Part shown: piece by piece, positions 1-7,418 of the stretch | Position numbering within the stretch: the stretch's first letter is position 1 | Layout: each line of letters begins with the position of its first letter | Assembly: GCA_000715685.1 (NCBI GenBank) | Contig: KL569386.1 | Span: 22,592-37,704 of the forward strand | Length of the DNA stretch: 15,113 bases | Reading direction: 5' to 3' | From: Streptomyces lilacinus | GTDB lineage: Bacteria; Actinomycetota; Actinomycetes; Streptomycetales; Streptomycetaceae | Notes under the pieces: model-generated | The model's input: the letters and a program-made list of their open reading frames with translations, nothing else | What the model was told of the DNA's origin: nothing | Databases searched by the model: none | Made by a program: the position numbers and the translations under genes

Positions 1-456
1 CGGTGCCTTCGGGATCGCCGAAGAGGCGGCGGGCTTGACGTCGTTGCTGCGGATCGTCCGCGGCACGGACGGGTCGTAGCCCTCGGGGTTGTCCAGCTTG
101 CCCGTGACGCGCAGCGCGGTGGGGGCCTGGCTCTGCCCGCCCGCACACGCGTCGACCTGGACGACCTTGTGCCAGCCGCCGGGGAACCGCACGAAGTCCT
201 CCTTCTGGACCGGCAGCTCATGGGCGCTGCCGCCGAAGACTCCGGTCACGGAGTAGACGTAGCGGGAGTCGTCGTCGCGGACCACCTGGTAGCTGCACCG
301 GTCCACGGCCGCGGCGCGCGCGTTGATCGCCGGCTGGAGCGACGGCGCGTCGGCGGCGGGGGCCGACGGAGCCGCTGTGGCGACGCCCGCGACCGAGGCG
401 AGAGCTCCGAGACTCAGCGCGCACAGGGTGACTGCGGCGGCGATACGAGAGGGCAT
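1..456 (-). CDS. Secreted protein of unknown function, C-terminus outside the window
   Basis: The reading frame is open from an ATG at 456 to the window edge, 152 codons with no stop, so the C-terminus is missing. GGAGG (complement of 461-465) lies 4 nt before the ATG, which fixes the start. The first 30 or so residues form a signal peptide: Met-Pro-Ser-Arg, then a hydrophobic stretch, then an Ala-rich end with likely cleavage near residues 28-36. The mature part has two cysteines, in VDRCSYQVV and VDACAGG, which could form a disulfide after export. It also has several Tyr and Val residues alternating as in beta strands (SRYVYSVTGVFGG). I do not recognise the family. It follows the P450 at 698-2005 on the same strand, but a 241-bp gap makes a shared transcript doubtful. 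Confidence 0.75.
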   Translation of the reverse strand, partial: MPSRIAAAVTLCALSLGALASVAGVATAAPSAPAADAPSLQPAINARAAAVDRCSYQVVRDDDSRYVYSVTGVFGGSAHELPVQKEDFVRFPGGWHKVVQVDACAGGQSQAPTALRVTGKLDNPEGYDPSVPRTIRSNDVKPAASSAIPKAP

Positions 457-697
457 GCATCCTCCGGTGACATCCAACGGCTCGTGGGAGCCGACGAGTA
501 GATGACGTGCTGGGCCGGTCTTGATCGGGATCACCAGCCAGCACCGGACACTACCGGCAACTAGTGGTCAAGAATGAGTCAAAGAGAAGTAAATTGCGGG
601 GCTTTTGCGTCAACTTCCTTGGTCTGACGTCGCCGAGGGGGCGGCGGGGGGTGGTCGGCGCGGAAGGTCCGGCCGAAGTATGCGAGTTGGTGATCGG
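457..697. other. Gene-free interval upstream of the secreted protein
   Basis: This 241-bp stretch has no credible gene. It lies between the stop of the P450 and the start of the secreted protein, both on the minus strand, so it should hold the promoter of the latter. The part at about 560-600 is clearly richer in A and T than its surroundings, as Streptomyces promoters often are, and its minus strand contains TTGACT and TTGACC. I could not pair these with a -10 box at acceptable spacing. An inverted repeat TGATC-GG-GATCA lies at 522-533. Confidence 0.5.
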
Positions 698-2005
698 TTA
701 CCCGGAGGCCCGCGGGCTCACGATCATGCGGATGTCGTCGGCAGCCCAGAGCACGAACCGTTCGATCGGGGTGACCTCGTGTCCCGGCGCGGGCCGGAAG
801 CGGAAGCGCTTGAGCAGTACGGCCAGCACCAGCTGGGCCTCGACCACGGCCAGGCCGGCGCCCTCGCAGGCGCGCGGGCCGAGTCCGAAGGGGATGTAGG
901 CCAGCCTCGGCCGTCCGGCCGCCGCTTCCGGAGTGAATCGGTCGGGCACGAACTTCTCCGGTTGAGGCCAGTGGTCGGGGTTCATGTGCACGGCCCAGAT
1001 CGGATAGAAGATCGTCGCGCCGGCCGGGATCTCGTAGCCGCCCAGGACGAGGGCCTCGGTCGTCTCCCGCGCGCCGTAGGGGCCGGGCGGGTAGAGCCGC
1101 ATCGATTCCTTGAGGACCATGTCCAGGTATGTGAGCCGTCGCAGGTCGGCGTAGTCGGGCGCCGCGCGGTCACCGAGCACGCGGTCCAGCTCGTCGGCGA
1201 CGCGGTCGGCCACGTCGGGGTGCCGGCCCAGCAGGTGCAGGGCCCACGAGACGGCCACCCCGGTCGTGTGGTGGGCGGCCAGCATCGTCACCATGACGGT
1301 GTCGCGGATCCGCGCCGGGCGCTCACCGGCCTCGACGAGTGCCCCGATCAAATCGCTGCTGTCTGCCCGGCCGCCTGGGCGATGTGCCGCGACCACCCGG
1401 TCGACGGTGGCGCGCAGGTGGGCGAGGGCTTCCCGCGACCGCTCGGCCCCTTCCGCTCGAGGTCCGTAGAGCTGCCCCAGGTGTTCGGTGAGCACTTCCT
1501 CGAACGCGGCGACGACACCGTCCGGATCGGCGACCTCGCCCCCGAGCGCGTACGCGCAGATCATCCGCAGGGACAGCGCGGTGAGATCCTTCTGCAGCTC
1601 TACGGGCTCCCCGCAGGCCCGCTCGGCCCAGCCGTCCGCGAGCGCGGTCGCCAGCGCGGTGAATTGCGCGAAGTGCCGCTCGTGGGACGGGCGTCCGGCC
1701 AGCACCGACAACAACAGGCGCCGCCACGGGCCGTGCTCGTCGGCCGGCATCACCTGCAGATTGCCCGTCTCGAACAACGGGGCCAGGAAAGCGAACAGCC
1801 GCTCCGGCCGCTTGTCGATGCCCGCCGTGGCCTCCAGCAGCACGGGATCGGCGACCGACACGGCCGTCTCCGCGCCCGGAAGCTGGAACCGCACGACGGG
1901 CCCGTACTCGGCGTGCAGCCGCAACTGATAGGTGTGCAGCCCGCCCGCCGCCGCGACAGCACCGACACCACCGTCCGCCTGTGGCTCGGGACCGGGAATG
2001 TTCAT
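698..2005 (-). CDS. Cytochrome P450, complete, with a CYP51-like I-helix motif
   Basis: This is a haem-thiolate monooxygenase of 435 residues, a normal length for a soluble bacterial P450. The haem loop FGLGPRACEG is at 373-382 with Cys380 as iron ligand. The K-helix ExxR is ESMR at 300-303, followed by a FVPDRF segment at 352-357. The C-helix HGPWRR is at 91-96. The I-helix oxygen-activation motif reads AAHHTT (243-248), with His where most P450s have Glu or Asp; actinobacterial CYP51 enzymes have a similar HHTS. The start is the ATG at 2005, not the upstream one at 2032, because AAGGAGG (complement of 2013-2019) lies 7 nt before it. It is divergent from the cyclopropane-synthase-like gene across 216 bp. 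No ferredoxin or reductase gene is next to it. Substrate unknown; a lipid or sterol-like substrate is only suggested by the neighbour and the motif. Confidence 0.93.
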   Translation of the reverse strand: MNIPGPEPQADGGVGAVAAAGGLHTYQLRLHAEYGPVVRFQLPGAETAVSVADPVLLEATAGIDKRPERLFAFLAPLFETGNLQVMPADEHGPWRRLLLSVLAGRPSHERHFAQFTALATALADGWAERACGEPVELQKDLTALSLRMICAYALGGEVADPDGVVAAFEEVLTEHLGQLYGPRAEGAERSREALAHLRATVDRVVAAHRPGGRADSSDLIGALVEAGERPARIRDTVMVTMLAAHHTTGVAVSWALHLLGRHPDVADRVADELDRVLGDRAAPDYADLRRLTYLDMVLKESMRLYPPGPYGARETTEALVLGGYEIPAGATIFYPIWAVHMNPDHWPQPEKFVPDRFTPEAAAGRPRLAYIPFGLGPRACEGAGLAVVEAQLVLAVLLKRFRFRPAPGHEVTPIERFVLWAADDIRMIVSPRASG

Positions 2006-2059
2006 GACTGCTCCTCCTTGTGCGGTGACCAACTCGGCACCCTGCGTACTGAGCGGTGT

Positions 2060-2100
2060 GCGGGCCCCTTGCGTGCCCGCGTTTCATCCCTTCGGGTGAA
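2060..2100. promoter_or_regulatory. Inverted repeats in the divergent P450 / methyltransferase promoter region
   Basis: Two inverted repeats lie side by side between the divergent genes. GCGGGC (2060-2065) is repeated inverted as GCCCGC (2075-2080) around a 9-nt centre. TTCATCCC (2083-2090) faces GGGTGAA (2094-2100) with a single unpaired T. Either could bind a regulator shared by the two genes, but GC-rich DNA makes short repeats common. Inference only. Confidence 0.25.
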
Positions 2101-2221
2101 CTCGCCCTGTACGACGGGGGGTTACCCTGGCCATGGCCGTTTGTCACCGGGGGTGCCGCGCAGTGACCGGAGATCAGCGACGTCCCGCCGAGGGGATGAC
2201 GCTGAGCGCGGAGGAACGGAT

Positions 2222-3466
2222 ATGAGGAGTTCCCCCGGCACGGCGGCCGCCCGGGTCGCCTCGGCACTGGAAGCGGCGACGGGCCGGCCGCTGCTCTTCG
2301 GCATCCGGTTCTGGGACGGCAGCGCCGCCGGGCCGGAGCGGGCACCCGTGGCCGTGGTGGCATCACCACGGGTCGTGCGCCGGCAGCTGTTCCGCCCAGG
2401 GCGGCTGTCCCTCGCCCGTTCCTTCGTCGCCGGGGAGCTGGAGGTCGAGGGAGACCTGGTCGACCTGCTGCACCGGGCCGTACCCATGGGGCTCGCCGCC
2501 AGGCCGCTCGCCCAGCGGCACCGCCCTCTGAGCGCGGCGGCGGGGGCCCTGGGGCTGCTGGCCTTCGCACTGCGCTCAGGTGCTCTCGGCGGTCCGCCCG
2601 TCCGCCCCCGGGCGGAGATTCGCGGGCGGCTGCGCAGGGGTGCGGCCGTGCGGCACCACTACGACGCGGGCAATGCGTTTTACGAGATCGTGCTCGGGCC
2701 GTCCATGGTGTACTCGTGCGCCTACTGGCCGGACAGGACGTCGCATCCCCCGGACCTGGACCGGGCTCAGCACGAGAAGCTGGAGCTCATCTGCCGCAAG
2801 CTGTGCCTGCGGCCCGGGATGAGACTGCTGGACATCGGATGCGGCTGGGGCTCGCTCCTCGTGCACGCGGGCAGGCAGTACGGAGTCCGCGGGGTCGGTG
2901 TGACGCTCTCCGGGGAACAGGCGGCGTACGCCAGGGAGCGCGTCTCCCGTGCCGGCCTGGACCACCTCGTCGAGGTACGGCTGTGCGACTACCGCGACGT
3001 GGCCGACGGCCCGTACGACGCCGTCTCCAGCGTCGAGGTCACCCAGCACCTGGGCCGTCGCGAGCTCCCCGCCTACGCCGAGCGTCTCCACCGCCTGCTC
3101 GCTCCCGGCGGCCGCCTGCTGGCCCACGACGTCTACATGACGCCGGAGGGCATGCCGTGGCAGCAGGAGCCGGCCCTCCGCCGCTACCTCTTCCCCGAAC
3201 TGAACATACGCTCTCTCGGCGAGAGCGTGGCGTGCCTGGAGGCCGCGGGCATGGAGGTGCTGGACGTGGAGAACCTGCGGCACCACTTCGCCCTCACCTT
3301 CAGGGCGTGGCTGGTACGGCTGGAGGAAGGCTGGGACCGTGCCGTGGCCGAGGTCGGGCCGGAACGCGCCCGTGCCTGGCGGCTCTATCTGGCCGGTGCT
3401 GCCATGGCCTGGGAGAGGAATTGGGGCGGGGCCGCCCACACCGTGGCCGTCCGCCCCGCGGAGTGA
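2222..3466 (+). CDS. Cyclopropane-fatty-acyl-phospholipid synthase family methyltransferase
   Basis: This 414-residue SAM-dependent enzyme belongs to the family that transfers a methylene or methyl group to the double bond of membrane lipid acyl chains. Family signatures are VRHHYDAGNAFY (143-154), the active-site cysteine in VYSCAYW (Cys166), and the SAM motif LDIGCGWGS (203-211). His302 and Tyr389 match active-site His and Tyr positions of the family. The segment SVEVTQHLG (270-278) aligns with the usual S-I-G-x-F-E-H-x-G, so the bicarbonate-binding Glu is replaced by Gln275. The usual C-terminal QFTL-like ending is also absent. The N-terminal part (1-130) is the loosely conserved lipid-binding region. 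The start ATG at 2222 has GGAGGA at 2210-2215, 6 nt upstream. The same frame stays open far upstream, but only as a shadow antisense to the P450. A methyltransferase making branched lipids is as likely as a true cyclopropane synthase. Confidence 0.9.
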   Translation: MRSSPGTAAARVASALEAATGRPLLFGIRFWDGSAAGPERAPVAVVASPRVVRRQLFRPGRLSLARSFVAGELEVEGDLVDLLHRAVPMGLAARPLAQRHRPLSAAAGALGLLAFALRSGALGGPPVRPRAEIRGRLRRGAAVRHHYDAGNAFYEIVLGPSMVYSCAYWPDRTSHPPDLDRAQHEKLELICRKLCLRPGMRLLDIGCGWGSLLVHAGRQYGVRGVGVTLSGEQAAYARERVSRAGLDHLVEVRLCDYRDVADGPYDAVSSVEVTQHLGRRELPAYAERLHRLLAPGGRLLAHDVYMTPEGMPWQQEPALRRYLFPELNIRSLGESVACLEAAGMEVLDVENLRHHFALTFRAWLVRLEEGWDRAVAEVGPERARAWRLYLAGAAMAWERNWGGAAHTVAVRPAE

Positions 3467-3527
3467 AGTCCTGGCCTCCCTCGACGAACAGCGCTGTGGG
3501 CAGGTCGGACAACGCCTGGATCCGCAC

Positions 3528-4421
3528 CTAACCGAGTGCCGGCGGGTGCTCGACTGGACGGCGTCCCCAGGCCGAGATCAGCGGCGCGAGTGTCAGGTCG
3601 AGTTCGCCCGCGTGGATGGCGGCCAGGTGCGCGTCGATCTCGGCCTCGTCGGCCAGGCCGGCCGCGAGCAGCTCGCCGCGCACGTGCCGGATGGTCGCCG
3701 CCTCCAGCCGGTCGCAGGCCGGCCCGCCGACAGGGAAAGAGCCCGCCGCGGCGACATCCACCAAGCCGGCCTCACGCAATGCCCGCGGCAGTGTCCGGCC
3801 GTAGCGCAGGTCCGCGCCGCGGCGCGTCAGCAGCTCCCGGACCGCGTCGCGCAGCCGGTTGGCCCGCCGCTGCGCAGGGCCGCTGTCGTCCAGGCATGCC
3901 AGTGGCTGCAGAGCGGTGTCGGCGTCCTCGACCAGCAGCCAGCCGCCGGGCCGTAGCGCTGCCGCCATCGTGGCCAACGCCCGAGCCCGGTCGGGTACAT
4001 GGACCAGCACGAGCCGGGCGTGCACCAGATCGAACGTCCCCGGCTCCGGAGGCGGGTCGGCGGCGACGTCGTGCCGGCGCACCTCGTACCCGTCGCCCGT
4101 CTTCAGCCACGACGGGTCGATGTCCGTGGCCAGCACGTGCCCGGTCGGACCGACGGCCGCCGCGAGGGCCTCCGGGATACTGGGGCCACCGGCCCCCACG
4201 TCCCAGCAGCGCGAGCCGGCCCTGACCCCCAGTCGATCGAAGTGCCCGCGCGTCACGCCGTCGAACAGCTCGGCCAGCCAAACGAATCGCTCGCCCGCCT
4301 CGGCGCGCGCGTTGTCCAGCAGGTACCCGCGGGGTGGAGCGGACTCTCCACCGAGCGCGGTAGTCCCGTCTATCGGATCCGGTCGGCCACCGACGTGCGG
4401 CGGGCGGGGCGAGGAGGTCAT
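3528..4421 (-). CDS. Class I SAM-dependent methyltransferase
   Basis: This is a 297-residue protein with a Rossmann methyltransferase core. Motif I is CWDVGAGGPS (72-81). The acidic end of strand 2 is ATDID (98-102), which should bind the ribose of SAM. DLVHARLVLVHVPD (131-144) is strand 4 with the following helix, and ALRPGGWLLVED (155-166) is the strand 5 region. The segment LLDNARAEAGERF (34-46) just before the core is typical of a Streptomyces group acting on small molecules. The substrate cannot be read from the sequence. The first 30 residues are Pro/Gly-rich and no good Shine-Dalgarno site precedes the ATG at 4421; the nearest, GGAAGG, is about 13 nt away, so a later start is possible. 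It converges on the cyclopropane-synthase-like gene with a 61-bp gap in which I see no clear terminator. Confidence 0.87.
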   Translation of the reverse strand: MTSSPRPPHVGGRPDPIDGTTALGGESAPPRGYLLDNARAEAGERFVWLAELFDGVTRGHFDRLGVRAGSRCWDVGAGGPSIPEALAAAVGPTGHVLATDIDPSWLKTGDGYEVRRHDVAADPPPEPGTFDLVHARLVLVHVPDRARALATMAAALRPGGWLLVEDADTALQPLACLDDSGPAQRRANRLRDAVRELLTRRGADLRYGRTLPRALREAGLVDVAAAGSFPVGGPACDRLEAATIRHVRGELLAAGLADEAEIDAHLAAIHAGELDLTLAPLISAWGRRPVEHPPALG

Positions 4422-4740
4422 GACTACATGGTCAACCTTCCCAGGCCACCAGCGCCACGACGACGGGAGAGGGATGTCTCACACAGCCGGCGAACCCCGT
4501 ACGCCCTACAGCACGGTGCTGCACCGTGACGCGCTGGAAGCCGGCAACTCCTCCACGTGCCAGCTCATCGTGGCGCGTCGGCCGGATCCCCCTGTCACTA
4601 CGCCCTGTACCAGTCCCTTCGGAATTCCCCCGGGTCGGCGCGGCGCATTCGATCAGCGTCGAAGCGCATATGAATGGCGCAGGGGCGGCGCCTAGTATCC
4701 CGGCGAGGCTTGAGCCAGAAGAAACGAAGGAGGCAGTTTT
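4422..4740. other. 319-bp divergent intergenic region
   Basis: This stretch separates the minus-strand methyltransferase from the plus-strand secreted protein and must hold both promoters. It contains a doubtful short frame at 4474-4695 (+, 73 codons, GGGAG just upstream). Its first 35 codons are GC-rich at the third position, but the rest is not, and the product resembles nothing I know, so I do not call it a gene. A candidate -10 box lies at 4693-4698. Confidence 0.5.
4670..4698 (+). promoter_or_regulatory. Candidate promoter of the secreted crystallin-like gene
   Basis: TAGTAT at 4693-4698 fits the vegetative -10 consensus of Streptomyces. A weak -35-like ATGAAT lies at 4670-4675, 17 bp away. 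Transcription would start near 4705, giving a leader of about 36 nt that contains the AAGGAGG site at 4727-4733. The -35 match is poor, so this is a moderate call. Confidence 0.4.
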
Positions 4741-5094
4741 ATGCTCAATTCGAAGTTCAGTCGTCGTGCCGCGGCCGCGCTGGCGGCAACAGCGGTAATC
4801 GGTGGCCTCACGGCAGTCCCGGCCACCGCAACAGAGTCCCGCGCGTACGGAATGACGTCGTCCTTCGTCGCCTACGAAGGGACGAGCTACTCAGGACGGT
4901 CAGCCGACATCAACGGCTGCGGCTATCACTCCATCCCCTTCCACGGGTCCTACAAATGGATCCCCCGGGGGCAGGACGGCCGCATGCACAATGCCGCCGA
5001 CGGCCGCGACCCCGTCCACACCGTCCTCCGCAGCAACAGGGACGCAGAACAGTCCACCCCCTTCGGCTGGCAGAGCATCTACATCGTCTGCTGA
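4741..5094 (+). CDS. Small secreted beta/gamma-crystallin-like (peptidase inhibitor I36-like) protein
   Basis: The product is 117 residues long. It opens with a Sec signal peptide: Lys/Arg-rich residues 1-9, hydrophobic 10-25, then AVPATA with likely cleavage near residue 30. The mature domain of about 85 residues has the Greek-key pattern of secreted Streptomyces proteins of the beta/gamma-crystallin or I36-inhibitor type: VAYEGTSYSGRS (43-54), then NGCGYHSIP (58-66), SYKWIPRGQ (70-78) and the closing GWQSIYIVC (109-117). Cys60 and the terminal Cys117 probably form a disulfide. Such proteins are thought to bind calcium or inhibit secreted proteases; neither activity can be shown here. AAGGAGG at 4727-4733, 7 nt before the ATG, is a strong ribosome site. 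A perfect hairpin terminator follows 20 nt after the stop, so this is probably a single-gene transcript. Confidence 0.85.
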   Translation: MLNSKFSRRAAAALAATAVIGGLTAVPATATESRAYGMTSSFVAYEGTSYSGRSADINGCGYHSIPFHGSYKWIPRGQDGRMHNAADGRDPVHTVLRSNRDAEQSTPFGWQSIYIVC

Positions 5095-5113
5095 CGCATC
5101 CGAGGGCCGGACG

Positions 5114-5154
5114 GTCGGGGGTTCCGGGCACTGAAGGTGCCCGGAACCCCCGAC
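5114..5154. terminator. Rho-independent-type terminator, perfect 18-bp stem
   Basis: GTCGGGGGTTCCGGGCAC (5114-5131) is followed by a 5-nt loop TGAAG and the exact reverse complement (5137-5154). The stem is followed by TTGTGCTTG on the plus strand, only mildly T-rich, as is usual for Streptomyces. It lies between two convergent genes ending at 5094 and 5222, so it can serve both. Confidence 0.9.
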
Positions 5155-5221
5155 TTGTGCTTGATTAATCTCGATCTTTTGTGACGGCTCGCCAGTTCAG
5201 CTGGTGGGTTGTTTCGGCTTA

Positions 5222-5770
5222 TCAGGAGGGGCGCTTTCGCGCGGTGACGTAGCTGAACGGCTCGGAGACTCCGGCGCTGTGATGGCCGGCAGCTGCGAGA
5301 GCGCGAGCCAGACGCTTGCGGGGTGTGAGGCCCAGATCCGCGGTGGCGTGCAGGGCGCCGAGGGCGAAATCGTCACCGCACCCCACGGCCGCGTATCCGT
5401 CGGCGGGCTCGGCAATCTGGTAGTCCTCGTAGACCGCGAACAGGCGGCCGTATATGCCGACGAGGAACGTCCCGGCCTGTTCCTGCTCGGAGTCCTTGCG
5501 CGCCCAGCCCCCGTCCTTGAGGCAGGTGCGCAGCTTGTCGACGAAGACGGTGGTCATGAACCGGTCCAGGTCGCCCTTGGGCTTCGGTGCCTTGAACGCG
5601 TGGTGCAGCAGCTGGCCCATACGGAAACTGCTGGTGAAGCCCATGGCATAGGGGCCATTGCGGAAGATCTTCGGATCGCGGCGAATGCTGAGGCTGAGGC
5701 CGCAGACACCCGCCGAGTCCCCACCCAGGTGCACCCGCCCGTTGTGCACAAGCCCGACGATCACCGTCAT
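5222..5770 (-). CDS. Solitary HslV/proteasome-like Ntn hydrolase
   Basis: This 182-residue protein has the fold signatures of proteasome beta and HslV peptidases. Removal of Met1 would expose Thr2 (M-TVIVGL) as the N-terminal nucleophile. Counting from that Thr, Asp is residue 17 (GGDSAG) and Lys is residue 33 (DPKIF), the same numbers as the catalytic Asp17 and Lys33 of the proteasome and HslV. YAMGFTSSFRMG and ADGYAAVGCGDDFALGAL match conserved strand-turn segments, and the late Ser of HHSAGV also fits. No HslU-type ATPase or other proteasome gene is nearby. Related single proteins occur in actinobacteria and phages; their substrates are unknown to me. GGAAGGAG lies about 5 nt before the ATG at 5770. 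The gene is downstream of the carboxylesterase on the same strand, 79 bp apart. Confidence 0.85.
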   Translation of the reverse strand: MTVIVGLVHNGRVHLGGDSAGVCGLSLSIRRDPKIFRNGPYAMGFTSSFRMGQLLHHAFKAPKPKGDLDRFMTTVFVDKLRTCLKDGGWARKDSEQEQAGTFLVGIYGRLFAVYEDYQIAEPADGYAAVGCGDDFALGALHATADLGLTPRKRLARALAAAGHHSAGVSEPFSYVTARKRPS

Positions 5771-5849
5771 GGTCTCTCCTTCCGCCGCGCCACCCTTCTC
5801 GATACTGCGCCCGACGGGACGGGCGGAAACCGGGCGACGGAAGCGGGCG

Positions 5850-7315
5850 CTACCGGCCGATCAGCGGCGCTACGGAAAAGGTGTGGTCCTGCCAGATGAG
5901 GCGGGAGGTTTCCTCCGGGTAGGCGGTGACGGTCGGCCGGGTGTCGAAGAGCTGTACGAGGCGTTGATCGGGGTCGTACGCGGGCCAGCCGGGGTCGCTG
6001 TGGGCGGCGAACGCCGTCCATGCGGCGCGCATGCGGGCGGACAGCGCCTCTGCCTCCGGGGACGGGCCCTCGCCGATCAGCACGGCGGGCTGGCCGCGGT
6101 CCAGGTTGCCGAAGACGAGCGGTACGTCGAGGCCGTGGCAGGCGCCGAGGACGGCTCCCATGCCGGGGGCGGGCCAGGTCAGCTCGTAGACATGGGCGCG
6201 GCCGCCGGCGGCCGTCTGGGCCCGGGCCAGGTGGAGGGTCGGCATGCGGAACAGCCAGTCGGAGTTGACCAGTTCGTACAGCTCGTCCGGGCCCGCGGTC
6301 GGAAAGCCCTCGCAGTAGCGGCGTGCGCCGTCCGGGCCGGGGCCGAAGAGGCGCAGGGCCGTTGCCGCCTTGTCCTGTGTCACCTGGCCGAGCAGGCCGT
6401 CGAGCGCGGTGAACAGCCGCTGTTCGTCGCGGGTGTGGCCGACGAGGAGCGCGACGTCCCGGCCGGCGCCGTCGGCCAGGGCCTGCCAGGGCGTGACCGG
6501 CAGCACATCGCCCTCGACGACCGGCGAGAACGGGATCGACCTGTGCGCGACCCGACCCCAGCGTTCCGCCCACTCGGCCAGCTTGGCGCCGACCGCGTCA
6601 CCGGCGGCGGACAGGCGGTCCGGGGCCACCGTGGACAGGTCGGCGACCGTGGGCCTCAGGCCCAGTTCGGCGGCGCAGGCGGTGGCGATGTCGGCGGCGA
6701 GCTCCGGCGAGAAGTACGTACCCTGCGCACTCTGCGCGACGGCCCGGCCGAAGAGCCCGGCCGCACGCGGCATCGCCAGCAGCGCGGCGACCGATCCGGC
6801 GCCGGCCGACTGGCCGAAGACCGTGACGCGGTCCGGGTCGCCGCCGAAGGCCCGGATGTTGTCACGCACCCACTCCAAGGCGGCGACCTGGTCGAGCAGA
6901 CCCCGGTTGGCGGGCGCCCCCTCGATCTGTCCGAAACCCTCGAGGCCCACGCGGTAGTTGAACGTCACCACGACGACGCCGCCGTCACGCGCCAGGCGGC
7001 CGCCGTCGTACTCGGGAAGACAGGACATGCCGATCGTGTAGGCGCCGCCCTGGATCCACACCATCACCGGCAGCCCTGCGCCCGGGCCCGGATCGGGCGA
7101 CCAGACGTTGATCGTCAGCCAGTCGTCGCCCACCGCTTCCCGTGACAGCGCGTCCATCCCGAAATGACCGCCCTGCGGGGGCGGCGGCCCGTACGACAGC
7201 GCCGACCGCACCCCGTCCCACCCCCGTACCTGTGTGTATAAGAGACAGGCACCGCCCCGGCCGCCGCACGGACTTCGGGCTGGGACGCGGACGGCTCGGG
7301 CGCGGCAACGGTCAT
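5850..7315 (-). CDS. Type-B carboxylesterase, broken by sequencing adapter
   Basis: This alpha/beta-hydrolase hydrolyses carboxylic esters. Signatures are the nucleophile elbow VTVFGQSAGAGS (Ser codon 6807-6809), the oxyanion segment VMVWIQGGAYTIG, the acid in HTRDEQRLF, and the catalytic His in CHGLDVPLVFGNL (His codon 6135-6137). The true start is the ATG at 7315 (MTVAAPEPSASQPEV), with GGGAG about 7 nt upstream. From 7315 the frame reads to 7249 as the family's beginning, ending RAAAGAV. It then runs into a Tn5/Nextera mosaic end at 7233-7248 and resumes in another frame at VRGWDGVRS. The segment that normally lies between, with the FxGIPYA signature, is missing, about 30 codons judged from family pattern. 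The frame break is therefore probably an assembly fault, not a pseudogene. No signal peptide is visible, so it is probably cytoplasmic. Confidence 0.88.
7233..7248 (+). other. Tn5/Nextera mosaic-end adapter remnant inside the esterase gene
   Basis: TGTGTATAAGAGACAG is 16 of the 19 bases of the Tn5 mosaic end used in Nextera libraries. In this orientation the genomic read begins at 7249. The 9 bp on each side (7224-7232 and 7249-7257) are not copies of each other, so there is no target duplication as a real Tn5 insertion would leave. The encoded SYTH/LLYT peptides are adapter translation. Confidence 0.96.
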
Positions 7316-7418
7316 CACACAACTCCCTCTCTGGGCGGGCGGAGCGCGATCACAGGGCTTCGCGTCGGCCCGGACACTCCGAGCATCCCGCTGCGTCACG
7401 ACGCGCGCCAGCGATTTC

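Noticed and set aside
605..2221. Long open frame continuous with the cyclopropane-synthase-like gene, giving a 953-residue fusion
   Set aside because: The upstream part is antisense to the complete P450 and shows no domain; such open shadows are expected in high-GC DNA. GGAGGA before the ATG at 2222 marks the real start.
698..4421. A complete biosynthetic gene cluster
   Set aside because: Only tailoring-type enzymes are present; no polyketide, peptide, terpene or other scaffold enzyme, and no transporter.
5658..7145. 495-codon plus-strand frame
   Set aside because: It is antisense to the carboxylesterase and its Gly/Arg-rich product has no recognisable domain.
5850..7315. Carboxylesterase as a natural pseudogene
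   Set aside because: The break coincides exactly with adapter bases and all catalytic motifs are intact.
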